DNA of 64,000 nt, taken from positions 310,001 to 374,000 of the forward strand of contig NZ_JBHSJF010000001.1 of NCBI RefSeq assembly GCF_042652085.1. The letters run 5' to 3'. Positions 23,620 to 31,692 of the stretch are shown here, piece by piece. The position numbers and the translations under genes were made by a program. The notes under the pieces are model-generated. The model worked only from the letters and a program-made list of their open reading frames with translations, was not told the origin of the DNA and did not search any database. The stretch comes from Flaviflagellibacter deserti (GTDB lineage: Bacteria > Pseudomonadota > Alphaproteobacteria > Rhizobiales > Methylopilaceae). Every line of letters begins with the position of its first letter. The first letter of the stretch is position 1.

Positions 23620-24843
23620 ATGGACATCCGACGCAAGCTTGAAATTCTCGCCGACGCCGCGAAATACGACGCCTCCTGCGCATCGAGCGGCACCGAGAAG
23701 CGTGATTCGAAGGGCAAGGCCGGCATCGGCTCGACCGAGGGAATGGGCATCTGCCATTCCTACGCGCCGGACGGCCGCTGCATTTCGCTGCTCAAGATCC
23801 TGATGACGAACGCCTGCGCGTTCGACTGCCTCTATTGCGTCAACCGCGCCTCGTCGAACGTGCCGCGCGCCCGCTTCACGGTGGAGGAGATCGTCCGGCT
23901 GACGCTCGATTTCTACCGGCGGAATTACATCGAAGGCCTGTTCCTCTCGTCGGGCATCATCCGCTCGCCCGACTACACGATGGAGAAGATCGTCGAGGTC
24001 GCGCGGCGGCTGCGCGAGGAGCACGGCTTTCGCGGCTACATCCATCTGAAGACGATCCCTGATGCCGATGAGCGCCTGCTCGCGGATGCCGGCAGATGGG
24101 CCGACCGGCTGTCGATCAACATCGAACTGCCGAGCGAGGAGAGCGTCACCCGTTTCGCGCCGGAAAAGGATGTCCGCGCCATCCGCCTCTCGATGGGCCG
24201 GATGCGCGTGAAGATCGAGGAGGCGGCGAGCGAGAAGAAAGCTCCCAAATTCGCCCCGGCCGGTCAGTCGACGCAGATGATCGTCGGCGCCGATGCCGCG
24301 ACCGATAGCGACATCCTGAAGACGAGCGCAAATCTCTACGGCTCCTACGGCCTCAAGCGCGTCTATTATTCGGCCTTCAGCCCAATCCCGGATGCGTCAT
24401 CCGCTCTGCCGCTCGCAGCCCCACCTTTGATGCGGGAGCATCGGCTCTATCAGGGCGACTGGCTGATGCGCTTCTACGGCTTCGATGTCGGCGAAATGTT
24501 TTCGGGTACGGCCGGCATGCTGCCGCTCGACATGGACCCGAAGCTCGCCTGGGCGCTCCGCCACCGTGACCGCTTTCCGCTCGATGTGAACACGGCGAGC
24601 CGCGAAGAATTGCTGCGCGTGCCGGGCTTCGGCATCAAGACGGTCGACCGCATCCTGACCGTTCGCAGGGTCCGCGCCATCCGGGCGGACGATCTCGGCC
24701 GGCTGCGGGTGCCGTTGAAGACGGCGCTTCCGTTCATTGTCCTTCCCGACCACCGGCCGACCCGGTTGATCGATCGGAGCGATCTTCATCGCCTGGTGAA
24801 ACCCGAACCCGCCCAGCTCTCGTTCTTCGGTAATGCCGCTTAG
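23620..24843 (+). CDS. putative DNA modification/repair radical SAM protein (TIGR03916-type)
   Basis: A 407-residue protein with a radical SAM CxxxCxxC triad at C66, C70 and C73 (NACAFDCLYC), followed by a TIM-barrel and a C-terminal helix-hairpin-helix-like segment (LDVNTASREELLRVPGFGIKTVDRILTVR) that should bind DNA. The family is known to be encoded next to UdgX-type glycosylases, as here, where the next gene overlaps by 11 nt. The reaction is uncharacterised; repair or modification of DNA is inferred from the HhH, the partner and the upstream LexA box. A further cysteine pair (C20, C45, C54) may bind an auxiliary cluster. Confidence 0.93.
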   Translation: MDIRRKLEILADAAKYDASCASSGTEKRDSKGKAGIGSTEGMGICHSYAPDGRCISLLKILMTNACAFDCLYCVNRASSNVPRARFTVEEIVRLTLDFYRRNYIEGLFLSSGIIRSPDYTMEKIVEVARRLREEHGFRGYIHLKTIPDADERLLADAGRWADRLSINIELPSEESVTRFAPEKDVRAIRLSMGRMRVKIEEAASEKKAPKFAPAGQSTQMIVGADAATDSDILKTSANLYGSYGLKRVYYSAFSPIPDASSALPLAAPPLMREHRLYQGDWLMRFYGFDVGEMFSGTAGMLPLDMDPKLAWALRHRDRFPLDVNTASREELLRVPGFGIKTVDRILTVRRVRAIRADDLGRLRVPLKTALPFIVLPDHRPTRLIDRSDLHRLVKPEPAQLSFFGNAA

Positions 24844-26257
24844 CATCGCATTGAACGGACAGACTGATTTCGCGGGCTGGCGCGGGGCGGCCCGGCGGCT
24901 GGCGCTCAACCATGTGCCGCCGGAAGAGGTCGTCTGGTCGACGGGGGAGGCGGCGGACCTGTTCGCCGAGCCGGAGCAACTGCCCGAGCCGACCGGCACG
25001 TTCAATGTGCCACGCGCCTTCGTCGACCTGGCCGAGACCGCGATCCTGCATTCCGAGCCGGAACGCTTCGCACTGCTCTATCGCCTGCTGTGGCGGCTGC
25101 TGAAGGAACCGAACCTGCTGGCGGTTTCCGTCGATCCGGATGTCGCCCGTATCGAACTGATGGCGAAGAACGTCCGCCGCGACATTCACAAGATGCACGC
25201 CTTCGTCCGTTTCCGCGAAGTCGCGGTGGAGGGGGAGACGCGCTTCGTCGCCTGGTTCGAGCCGGAGCACCACATCATCGAAGCCGGTGCGCCGTTCTTC
25301 GCGCGGCGTTTCCCGAACATGCTGTGGTCGATCCTAAGCCCCGAGGTTAGCGCGCATTGGGACAGTGGGGAGCTGACGTTTGGCCCGGGCGCCGGCCGCC
25401 ACGAGGCGCCGTCCGAGGACGCCGTCGAGGATGTCTGGCGGAGCTATTACGCCTCGATCTTCAATCCGGCGCGGCTGAAGGTTCAGGCCATGCGCTCGGA
25501 GATGCCTCAGAAGTACTGGCGGAACCTGCCGGAAGCTCCGCTCATTGCCCCCCTGATAGCTGAGGCTCGCAAGAGGACGGATGAGATGGTGGCGCATGCG
25601 GTGACGGCGCCGAAGGTAAACCGGCAACGCGAGGTGGAGCCCGCGCGGGCACGTCGGCGCGGATCGAACGATCCGCTGGAGAAGCTGCGCGAACAGGCGA
25701 AGGACTGCAGGATGTGTCCGCTGTGGAAGCCGGCGACGCAGACCGTGTTCGGCGAAGGCCCGCCGGACGCGGAAATCGTCTTCGTCGGCGAGCAGCCGGG
25801 CGACAAGGAGGATTTGGCAGGCAAGCCGTTCGTCGGTCCGGCAGGCCAGCTGTTCGATCAGGCGATGGCGGAGGCCGATCTCGACCGGGCGACGGCCTAC
25901 ATCACCAATGCGGTGAAGCATTTCAAATTCACGCCGCGCGGCAAGATCAGGCTTCACCAGAAGCCGAACACGCCGGAAATCCGCGCCTGCCACCCCTGGC
26001 TCGACAAGGAGATCGAGATCATCAGGCCGAAATTCGTGGTGGCGATGGGCGCGACTGCGGTGCAGTCGGTATTCGGCAAGGCCATGCCCATCGGCAAGAA
26101 CAGAGGCCACTTCCTGGAGCTCGGTGATGCAAGGGCGCTGGTCACCGTCCACCCGTCATACCTGCTCCGTGTGCCGGATGCCGATCGCAAGGCGGAGGAA
26201 TATGCCCGCTTCGTCGAGGACCTGAGGCTGGTCAGGAACGCGCTGCAGGCGGCCTGA
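24833..26257 (+). CDS. UdgX-type uracil-DNA binding protein fused to a DUF4130 domain
   Basis: A 474-residue fusion. Residues 1-260 are the DUF4130-type domain (TIGR03915-like), and 285-474 a UDG-fold domain. The latter has CxxC at C292/C295 and C386 for an Fe-S cluster, motif A GEQPGDKED (319-327), the UdgX-specific insertion RGKIRLHQKP with H375, and HPSYLLR (440-446). In characterised UdgX the histidine of this loop (KRRIH) forms a covalent bond with the abasic sugar after uracil removal; here the loop reads KIRLH but the histidine is kept. It overlaps and is coexpressed with the radical SAM gene under the LexA box. Confidence 0.94.
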   Translation: MPLSIALNGQTDFAGWRGAARRLALNHVPPEEVVWSTGEAADLFAEPEQLPEPTGTFNVPRAFVDLAETAILHSEPERFALLYRLLWRLLKEPNLLAVSVDPDVARIELMAKNVRRDIHKMHAFVRFREVAVEGETRFVAWFEPEHHIIEAGAPFFARRFPNMLWSILSPEVSAHWDSGELTFGPGAGRHEAPSEDAVEDVWRSYYASIFNPARLKVQAMRSEMPQKYWRNLPEAPLIAPLIAEARKRTDEMVAHAVTAPKVNRQREVEPARARRRGSNDPLEKLREQAKDCRMCPLWKPATQTVFGEGPPDAEIVFVGEQPGDKEDLAGKPFVGPAGQLFDQAMAEADLDRATAYITNAVKHFKFTPRGKIRLHQKPNTPEIRACHPWLDKEIEIIRPKFVVAMGATAVQSVFGKAMPIGKNRGHFLELGDARALVTVHPSYLLRVPDADRKAEEYARFVEDLRLVRNALQAA

Positions 26258-26725
26258 TCACCAGTACTGGCTGAGCGGCTCGCCGTACATGATTTCGGCG
26301 ATACGCCGCCTTGTGCCGGGGTTGAGGTCGGCGGGCAGGGCATCGAGCGGAAAGAACCGGCATTCCTGGATTTCGCGGTTCGGCGGATGCGCACCATTCC
26401 AGCTGAAGTCGCGGACGACATAGACTAGGACATGGTCGCGCTTGCTGTAGCGGAACTGGTGGAAGATCCCGTGCAGCACCGGATCGCCGGTGAACGTGAC
26501 ATTGGCTTCTTCGAGCGCCTCCCGCTCGAGTGCCTCGCGCGCTGTTTCGCCAATCTCGACGCCGCCGCCCGGCATGTGCCAGCCAGCCACATAGCCGTGG
26601 CGGATGAGGAGGACGCGCTCCTCGGTGTCGAAGATCGCCGCGCGCACGCCCATGGTCAGGCCGCGCGTGACGAGCCACACGCGGGCGAAGACCGGCATTG
26701 CCATACGATGAAGAAACGAAGCCAT
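26258..26725 (-). CDS. Nudix hydrolase
   Basis: A 155-residue protein with a Nudix box at about 52-75 (GGGVEIGETAREALEREALEEANV), matching GX5EX7REUXEEXGU except that the conserved glycine near the end is replaced (EAN). The REALEE metal-binding core is intact. Such enzymes hydrolyse nucleoside diphosphates linked to other moieties; the substrate is unknown. The gene's stop directly abuts the UdgX stop, and it diverges from the phosphoesterase gene across only 74 bp. Confidence 0.9.
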   Translation of the reverse strand: MASFLHRMAMPVFARVWLVTRGLTMGVRAAIFDTEERVLLIRHGYVAGWHMPGGGVEIGETAREALEREALEEANVTFTGDPVLHGIFHQFRYSKRDHVLVYVVRDFSWNGAHPPNREIQECRFFPLDALPADLNPGTRRRIAEIMYGEPLSQYW

Positions 26726-26799
26726 GATCTAGTTTATCGCAAGGCCGCGCGGCGTCTCGTGTCATCACCGGCTGGCACGGTTTGTGGTAATTGGCAGAA

Positions 26800-27738
26800 A
26801 TGTTCACGTTTGCCCATCTGTCCGATCCTCATCTCGGGCCGCTGCCCCGGCCTAAATTCCGCGAACTCTTCTCGAAGCGGTTCCTGGGCTACACGAACTG
26901 GCGGGTGCGCCGCCGTGGTCGTCACGACATGGCCTGCCTCGCGGCCCTGACCGCAGACATCCTCGCCCAGAACACCGACCACATCGCCTGTACCGGCGAT
27001 CTCGCGGTCATCGGACTCGACGCGGAGTTCACGCCGGCCCGCGCTTTCCTTGAGACGCTCGGCGATCCGATCCACGTCTCGCTCGTTCCCGGCAATCATG
27101 ATTCCTATGTACGTGGCACGGCCGATCACCCGCAGCTCCACTGGTCGGAATACATGGCGGGCGATGGCGAGCGCGTCGAAGGCGAGCCGCATTTTCCGTA
27201 TGTCCGCAGACGCGGCAAGGTCGCGATCGTCGGGCTTTCCTCGGCAGTGCCGACCGGCTTTCATTCGGCCGAGGGGCGTTTGGGCAAGGAGCAGTGCTGG
27301 CAGCTTGCCGAGGTGCTGAAGACGCTCGGCGAGGAGGGGCTGTTCCGGGTTATCATGATCCATCATCCCCCGACGGGGACGGGTGACGTCTTCCGTCGGC
27401 TGACCGATGCCCGCCGTATCAAGCGGGCTCTGCTGCGCAGTGGCGCCGAACTCGTCATCCACGGCCACAATCATCGCAATGAGCACACGACCCTGCTCGG
27501 TCGCGATGGTCCGGTACCGGTGATCGGCGTGCCGTCAGCCTCGGCTGGGCCGACAGACCCGCATGCGCCTGGCGGCTATAATATCTATCGTATTTGGGGT
27601 GAGCCCGGGCATTGGCACTGCGAGATGATCTCGCGCGGCTTCGACCCGCTGGACCGGAGCATCAAGGAACTGGGCCGCCACATGCTGACGGACACGCCGC
27701 ACGTCGTCGTCCCGCCGCAGCTCGCCGCCAGCGCGTAA
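26800..27738 (+). CDS. calcineurin-like metallophosphoesterase
   Basis: A 312-residue enzyme with the five metal motifs in order: DPHLG (SDPHLGPLP), TGDLA, GNHDS, HHPP and HGHNHRN. The spacing corresponds to the cytoplasmic calcineurin-like phosphohydrolases (Icc/CpdA-like), which act on cyclic nucleotides or other phosphoesters; the substrate is undefined. The ATG at 26800 is chosen because the domain begins right after it (MFTFAHLSDPHLG). Confidence 0.92.
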   Translation: MFTFAHLSDPHLGPLPRPKFRELFSKRFLGYTNWRVRRRGRHDMACLAALTADILAQNTDHIACTGDLAVIGLDAEFTPARAFLETLGDPIHVSLVPGNHDSYVRGTADHPQLHWSEYMAGDGERVEGEPHFPYVRRRGKVAIVGLSSAVPTGFHSAEGRLGKEQCWQLAEVLKTLGEEGLFRVIMIHHPPTGTGDVFRRLTDARRIKRALLRSGAELVIHGHNHRNEHTTLLGRDGPVPVIGVPSASAGPTDPHAPGGYNIYRIWGEPGHWHCEMISRGFDPLDRSIKELGRHMLTDTPHVVVPPQLAASA

Positions 27739-27818
27739 GGTCCGCACTCCGTCAGCCTGACGGCGAGTGGCCGCGATAGATCCATGCTCCAAAGCGGCCG
27801 CGGAACCGACTGAAGAAC

Positions 27819-28511
27819 GTGCCGGAGATTTATTCATTGTCGTCTTTCTCTGATCCTGAAGCCGTCGCTCGCTATGTCGAAGGCCCTGTGCGTCTCGTGC
27901 CCGGTTTTCACGATCTGCAACGAATGGCGGCGCTACTTCTCGCGGAACGCGTAGAGAACGATGCTCGCATTCTCGTCCTGGGAGCAGGCGGCGGGCTGGA
28001 ATTGAAGGCTTTCGCCGATTGGCACCCACAATGGCGTTTCGACGGGGTCGATCCGTCGCTCGAAATGCTGGAATTGGCGAGGCACACGCTTGGCACACTC
28101 GCCTCGCGCGTTGTTCTTCATGAAGGTTATATCGAAAGTGCGCCCGATGGTCCGTTCGATGGAGCTACGTGCCTTCTGACCCTGCATTTCGTGCCAAGGA
28201 ACGAACGGCTACGCACTTTGGTCGAAATCCATCGGCGATTGCGGCCGGGGGCCCCTTTCGTCGTCGCCCATCATAGCTTTCCCCAGGATGGGGACGAGAA
28301 ATCGCTTTGGCTGGACCGCTATGCCGCCTTCGCGGTCGCGTCCGGTGTTCCGGCAGAGAAGGCCAGGAATGCGGTTGCAGCTATTGGCGACCAATTGCCG
28401 ATCCTTTCTCCCGCAGAGGATGAAGCCTTGTTGCGGGAGGCGGGGTTTTGCGATGTCGGTCTGTTCTATGCCGGGTTCACGTTTCGGGGCTGGGTCGCCT
28501 TTAGGTCGTGA
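27819..28511 (+). CDS. class I SAM-dependent methyltransferase
   Basis: A 230-residue protein. The SAM-binding core is seen as ILVLGAGGGLELKAF (motif I), the acidic FDGVDPSLEML (motif II), YIESAPDGPFDGATCLLTLHFV and the RRLRPGAPFVVAH post-motif. Translation starts at GTG 27819. The target (small molecule or tRNA) is not indicated. Base composition is slightly less GC-rich than the neighbours. It follows the phosphoesterase gene by 80 bp, so it may form a separate unit. Confidence 0.88.
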   Translation: MPEIYSLSSFSDPEAVARYVEGPVRLVPGFHDLQRMAALLLAERVENDARILVLGAGGGLELKAFADWHPQWRFDGVDPSLEMLELARHTLGTLASRVVLHEGYIESAPDGPFDGATCLLTLHFVPRNERLRTLVEIHRRLRPGAPFVVAHHSFPQDGDEKSLWLDRYAAFAVASGVPAEKARNAVAAIGDQLPILSPAEDEALLREAGFCDVGLFYAGFTFRGWVAFRS

Positions 28512-28523
28512 GAAACGGCGAGT

Positions 28524-29102
28524 CTAGCGGATCCCGGCATCCCAGAGAACGCCCGCGCCCCAGAAGCTCAGCAGTGCGACGCCAATTCCGAGGATAAGCA
28601 TCAGCAGGAGCGAGCTGACACCGCCCTTTACCTTCCGGGGCGTCTCTTCGGCGTCCGAGGCATACGTTTCGGCGACGGTCGCCGCCTGCGGGCCGATATC
28701 CGAAATCAGAGCCTTTTCGCGCTCGACCATCCGCCGCGCCACATAGTCGGTGATCGCCTGGGTCATGCCCGGAAGGCTGTCGGTTTCGGCGATCAGCTTG
28801 CGGCCGTAGCGGCTGTCCTGGAAGAAGCGATAGGTGCGCTTGTCGCGGCCCATTTCGACGAAGCCGAGCACGTCGACGAAGAGACGGGCGGGGTCCCCCG
28901 GCAGGATCGCCGCGTCGAACAGGTCGACCTCGTCGGGCACCTGCGCGAAGACCGGTTCCAGCTTTTCCTTCAGGAGATCGAGACGGGCGAGTTCGACGGT
29001 TCGAAGCTCGACCAGAACGCCACTGCGTTCTGCCGATTCCGCCCGGGCACGGCGGAGCGCCTCACGGAGGCTCGGTACGGAGACGTCGCGACTCTGCTCC
29101 AT
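28524..29102 (-). CDS. conserved hypothetical protein with C-terminal membrane anchor
   Basis: A 192-residue protein. An N-terminal helical, charged region (MEQSRDVSVPSLREALRRARAESAERSGVLVELRTVELARLDLL) is followed by a globular part with a RTYRFFQDSRYGRKLIAET block. A single C-terminal helix (about 165-185, SSLLLMLILGIGVALLSFWGAGVLW) would anchor it in the membrane with the bulk in the cytoplasm. I recognise the pattern from other Hyphomicrobiales only as hypothetical. It diverges from the ybaK-like gene. Confidence 0.75.
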   Translation of the reverse strand: MEQSRDVSVPSLREALRRARAESAERSGVLVELRTVELARLDLLKEKLEPVFAQVPDEVDLFDAAILPGDPARLFVDVLGFVEMGRDKRTYRFFQDSRYGRKLIAETDSLPGMTQAITDYVARRMVEREKALISDIGPQAATVAETYASDAEETPRKVKGGVSSLLLMLILGIGVALLSFWGAGVLWDAGIR

Positions 29103-29224
29103 GGCTTGGTTAACTCGCGGTTACTATTTCGGCACGTTAGCGGCGCTCCGCGGCGAACGGAAGAGCCCTGATACTTGCGTGCCGCGCGTCCTCGCCGCAG
29201 GAAGAATGCGGAGGTGCGATCACG

Positions 29225-29704
29225 ATGGAAGAATTGCCGGCAAGCGTGCAGCGCGTCGCCTCGGCCGCGCGCGAAGCGGGGCTCGATCTCGAGATCCGCC
29301 TCATGACGGAGAGCACGCGAACGGCGGCCGAGGCTGCCGTCGCCTGTGGGACCAGCGAGGCGCAGATCGTCAAATCGCTGATCTTCGAGGGCAGGGAGAC
29401 AGGTACACCGTTGCTCTTCCTCGTCGCCGGCAGCAATCGTCTCGACGAGGGCAAGGTCGCGGCCCATCTCGGCGAGCCTTTGGCCCGCCCGAACGCGCAA
29501 AAGGTGAGGGAGATTTCCGGCTATGCGATTGGTGGCATCCCACCGATCGGCCATGCGACTCGCTTGACGACCTATATCGACCCGACGCTCCTGACCTTCG
29601 ACGAGGTCTGGGCTGCTGCCGGCACGCCGAACTCGATCTTTCCCGTGGATCCGAGGCGGCTAAAGGCCGCGACCCTCGCCGAGGAACTCGACCTTAAAGC
29701 TTGA
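29225..29704 (+). CDS. YbaK/EbsC-type aminoacyl-tRNA deacylase
   Basis: A 159-residue YbaK/ProX-like protein. Typical elements are QIVKSLIFEG with its catalytic-site lysine, the Gly-containing IGGIPPIGH loop and the late FDEVWAAAGTPNSIFPVDP block. Such stand-alone editing domains hydrolyse misacylated Cys-, Ala- or other aminoacyl-tRNAs in trans; which tRNA is not clear. The end overlaps the convergent yqjG gene by 11 nt. Confidence 0.9.
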   Translation: MEELPASVQRVASAAREAGLDLEIRLMTESTRTAAEAAVACGTSEAQIVKSLIFEGRETGTPLLFLVAGSNRLDEGKVAAHLGEPLARPNAQKVREISGYAIGGIPPIGHATRLTTYIDPTLLTFDEVWAAAGTPNSIFPVDPRRLKAATLAEELDLKA

Positions 29705-30647
29705 GCTCGGGTCCGACCGGCACGATCCGCGTCGGATTGATGGTCGCGTGGCTCCAGTAATAGTGCGTCTTGATGTGATCGAACTTCACCGTACCGGCGA
29801 TACCTGGCCAGCGGTAGAGACGGATCAGGTAGTCGTTCAGGAACCGGTAGTCCGACAGCCGCCGGATATTGCACTTGAAGTGGCCGTAATAGACGGCGTC
29901 GAAACGGACGAGCGTCGTGAAGAGGCGCCAGTCGGCCTCGGTCGGCTGATCGTTGCCGACCAGGAAGTCCGTCCGCGCCAGCCGCGCCTCGACCTCGTCG
30001 AGGGCGTTGAACAGCGAGCGGACAGCCTCTTCATAGGTGTCCTGGTTCGCCGCGAAACCCGCTTTGTAGACGCCGTTGTTGATATGGTCGTAGACCAATG
30101 CGTTGACGGCATCGATCCGGTCGCGCAGCACCGGCGGGTAATAGTCGGTCTTTGCTTCGGTGAAGGCATCGAAGGCCGAGTTCATCATCCGGATGATGTC
30201 CGCCGATTCGTTGGAAACGATCGTCCCGCGCTTCTTGTCCCAGAGGATCGGTACGGTCGAGCGGCCGGAATAGGTCGGGTTCGCGGCCGTGTAGACTTCG
30301 TACAGCTTCGATTTTCCGAGCACGTCGTCGGCCGTACTGCCCGGGAAATCGCCAAATACCCAGCCGTTCTCGCCCATGTGGGGATCGACGACCGAAACCG
30401 AAATCACGCTCTCGAGCTTTTTCAGGACGCGGAAGATCAGGGTCCGGCTGGCCCAGGGGCAGGCGTAGGACACGTACAGGTGGTATCGTCCCGGCTCGGC
30501 CGCAAAGCCGCCTTCGCCCGAAGGACCGGGATTCCCGTCCGCGGTCACCCAGTTGCGAAAGCGGGCCGCCTCCCGCTCGAACCGACCGCCCGTACTGGAC
30601 GTATCATACCATTGGTCACGCCACACGCCATCGACGAGCAGACCCAT
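29694..30647 (-). CDS. glutathionyl-hydroquinone reductase (YqjG/ECM4-type GST)
   Basis: A 317-residue xi-class glutathione transferase. The opening MGLLVDGVWRDQWYDTSSTGGRFEREAARFRNWV and the active-site motif YVSYACPWASRTLI with its catalytic cysteine are diagnostic. Downstream, STVPILWDKKRGTIVSNESADIIRM is the GSH-binding thioredoxin part, and the helical C-terminal domain carries RFDAVYYGHFKCN. These enzymes reduce glutathionyl-hydroquinones in the cytoplasm. It converges with the ybaK-like gene and is divergent from the GNAT gene. Confidence 0.94.
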   Translation of the reverse strand: MGLLVDGVWRDQWYDTSSTGGRFEREAARFRNWVTADGNPGPSGEGGFAAEPGRYHLYVSYACPWASRTLIFRVLKKLESVISVSVVDPHMGENGWVFGDFPGSTADDVLGKSKLYEVYTAANPTYSGRSTVPILWDKKRGTIVSNESADIIRMMNSAFDAFTEAKTDYYPPVLRDRIDAVNALVYDHINNGVYKAGFAANQDTYEEAVRSLFNALDEVEARLARTDFLVGNDQPTEADWRLFTTLVRFDAVYYGHFKCNIRRLSDYRFLNDYLIRLYRWPGIAGTVKFDHIKTHYYWSHATINPTRIVPVGPELKL

Positions 30648-30931
30648 GAGCGCCCCCTGCGCCTCTGTTCTTTGGACAATTTTAAAGAGAGGTTCCCGTA
30701 TCCAGCATGCCTTGAGATTGCGCGCAACCAGATTGTGGCTTCCACCTATTCTGCGTTGCTGGACTGATGGGAGCCGACGTGATAAGCGCGCGGTCTCCTT
30801 GTGGAATTAAACGATGCTCCTGCGACGACGTTCCAGTGACCGGCGCCTTTCGACGCGCCCCTCTGCTCGCCGCTAAGTATCTGTCAGGACGCAGACTTTC
30901 GGCGCTCTGCACCGTCGCGGGAACTGCTTCC
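30648..30931. other. intergenic region between divergent yqjG and GNAT genes
   Basis: 284 bases with no supportable gene. The part at about 30665-30700 is AT-rich (containing TTTAAA) and is a plausible leftward promoter region for yqjG. An in-frame extension of the GNAT gene upstream to 30767 is open but is not protein-like, so it is treated as leader. No palindromic operator was found. Confidence 0.4.
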
Positions 30932-31438
30932 ATGACCTCTTTGCCTCTCGATATCATGACCGAAGGACCCGACGCGGCGTCTTCGGTTGAAAAGCTTCAT
31001 GAGCGGGCGTTCGGCCCCGGACGCTTTGCGCGCAGCGCATTCCGACTCAGGGAAGGCGTGCCGCACATCGACGACCTGTCCTTCGTTGCGCGAGTCGGCA
31101 CCTTCCTCGTCGGCTCGGTCCGGGTCAGCCCTATCGCGATCGGCGGAACGCCGGCCCTCCTGCTGGGTCCGCTGACGGTCGAGCCGGCCTTCATGAACCG
31201 GGGAATCGGCTCGGCGCTGATGGACCGGGCGCTGGCTGCGGCTGAGGCAGCAGGCCACCGGCTGGTCCTGCTCGTCGGTGACGAACCCTTCTATGCGCGC
31301 TCAGGCTTCAAGCGGATCGCGCCCGGGCGGGTGCGGATGCCCGGTCCGGTCGATCCGAACCGGGTCCTGATCCGTGAGCTCGTTGCCGGCGCCTTCGAGG
31401 GCGTGTCCGGCGACGCCGAGGCCTATCGCACTCCCTGA
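30932..31438 (+). CDS. GNAT-family N-acetyltransferase (YhbS-like)
   Basis: A 168-residue acetyltransferase. The central part reads LLLGPLTVEPAFMNRGIGSALMDRALAAAEAAGHRLVLLVGDEPFYARSGFKRI, containing the acetyl-CoA loop NRGIGSAL and the YARSGF turn, a pattern typical of COG3153 YhbS-like proteins. The start at ATG 30932 is chosen because the domain follows directly. The substrate is unknown. The 3' end overlaps the convergent small gene by 16 nt. Confidence 0.88.
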   Translation: MTSLPLDIMTEGPDAASSVEKLHERAFGPGRFARSAFRLREGVPHIDDLSFVARVGTFLVGSVRVSPIAIGGTPALLLGPLTVEPAFMNRGIGSALMDRALAAAEAAGHRLVLLVGDEPFYARSGFKRIAPGRVRMPGPVDPNRVLIRELVAGAFEGVSGDAEAYRTP

Positions 31439-31638
31439 TCCATATCGTTGAGCGGGTCCTTCATGCCTTCCGGCACCAAGATCTCGATCGCCAGGCCATC
31501 CTGAATGCTGAGCGCCGCGGGCGGAACCGCGGCTTCGAACGCCGCTTCCTTGGTCATGTAGGGGCCGGCTTCGTCACCGTCGTGCAGCACGAAGAACTCG
31601 GCGCCGCGCGAGATGATTTCGTATACTGCCTTGGCCAT
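31423..31638 (-). CDS. 71-residue hypothetical protein (DUF2188-like)
   Basis: A short protein, MAKAVYEIISRGAEFFVLHDGDEAGPYMTKEAAFEAAVPPAALSIQDGLAIEILV..., with alternating strand-like and helix-like segments resembling small DUF2188-type proteins. It has a Shine-Dalgarno GGGAGAT upstream. It lies just downstream of the MoxR operon in the same direction (54 bp after the large membrane protein gene) and could belong to it. Confidence 0.65.
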   Translation of the reverse strand: MAKAVYEIISRGAEFFVLHDGDEAGPYMTKEAAFEAAVPPAALSIQDGLAIEILVPEGMKDPLNDMDQGVR

Positions 31639-31692
31639 TCTGATCTCCCTGTTGTCTCAGGAAGAAATCGCATCGGCGCGCGGTGGTTCCGG

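Noticed and set aside
27803..27818. GAAC...GAAC before the methyltransferase gene at 27819
   Set aside because: The spacer is eight bases, not seven, and the second half touches the start codon; it is not a LexA box by the usual rule.
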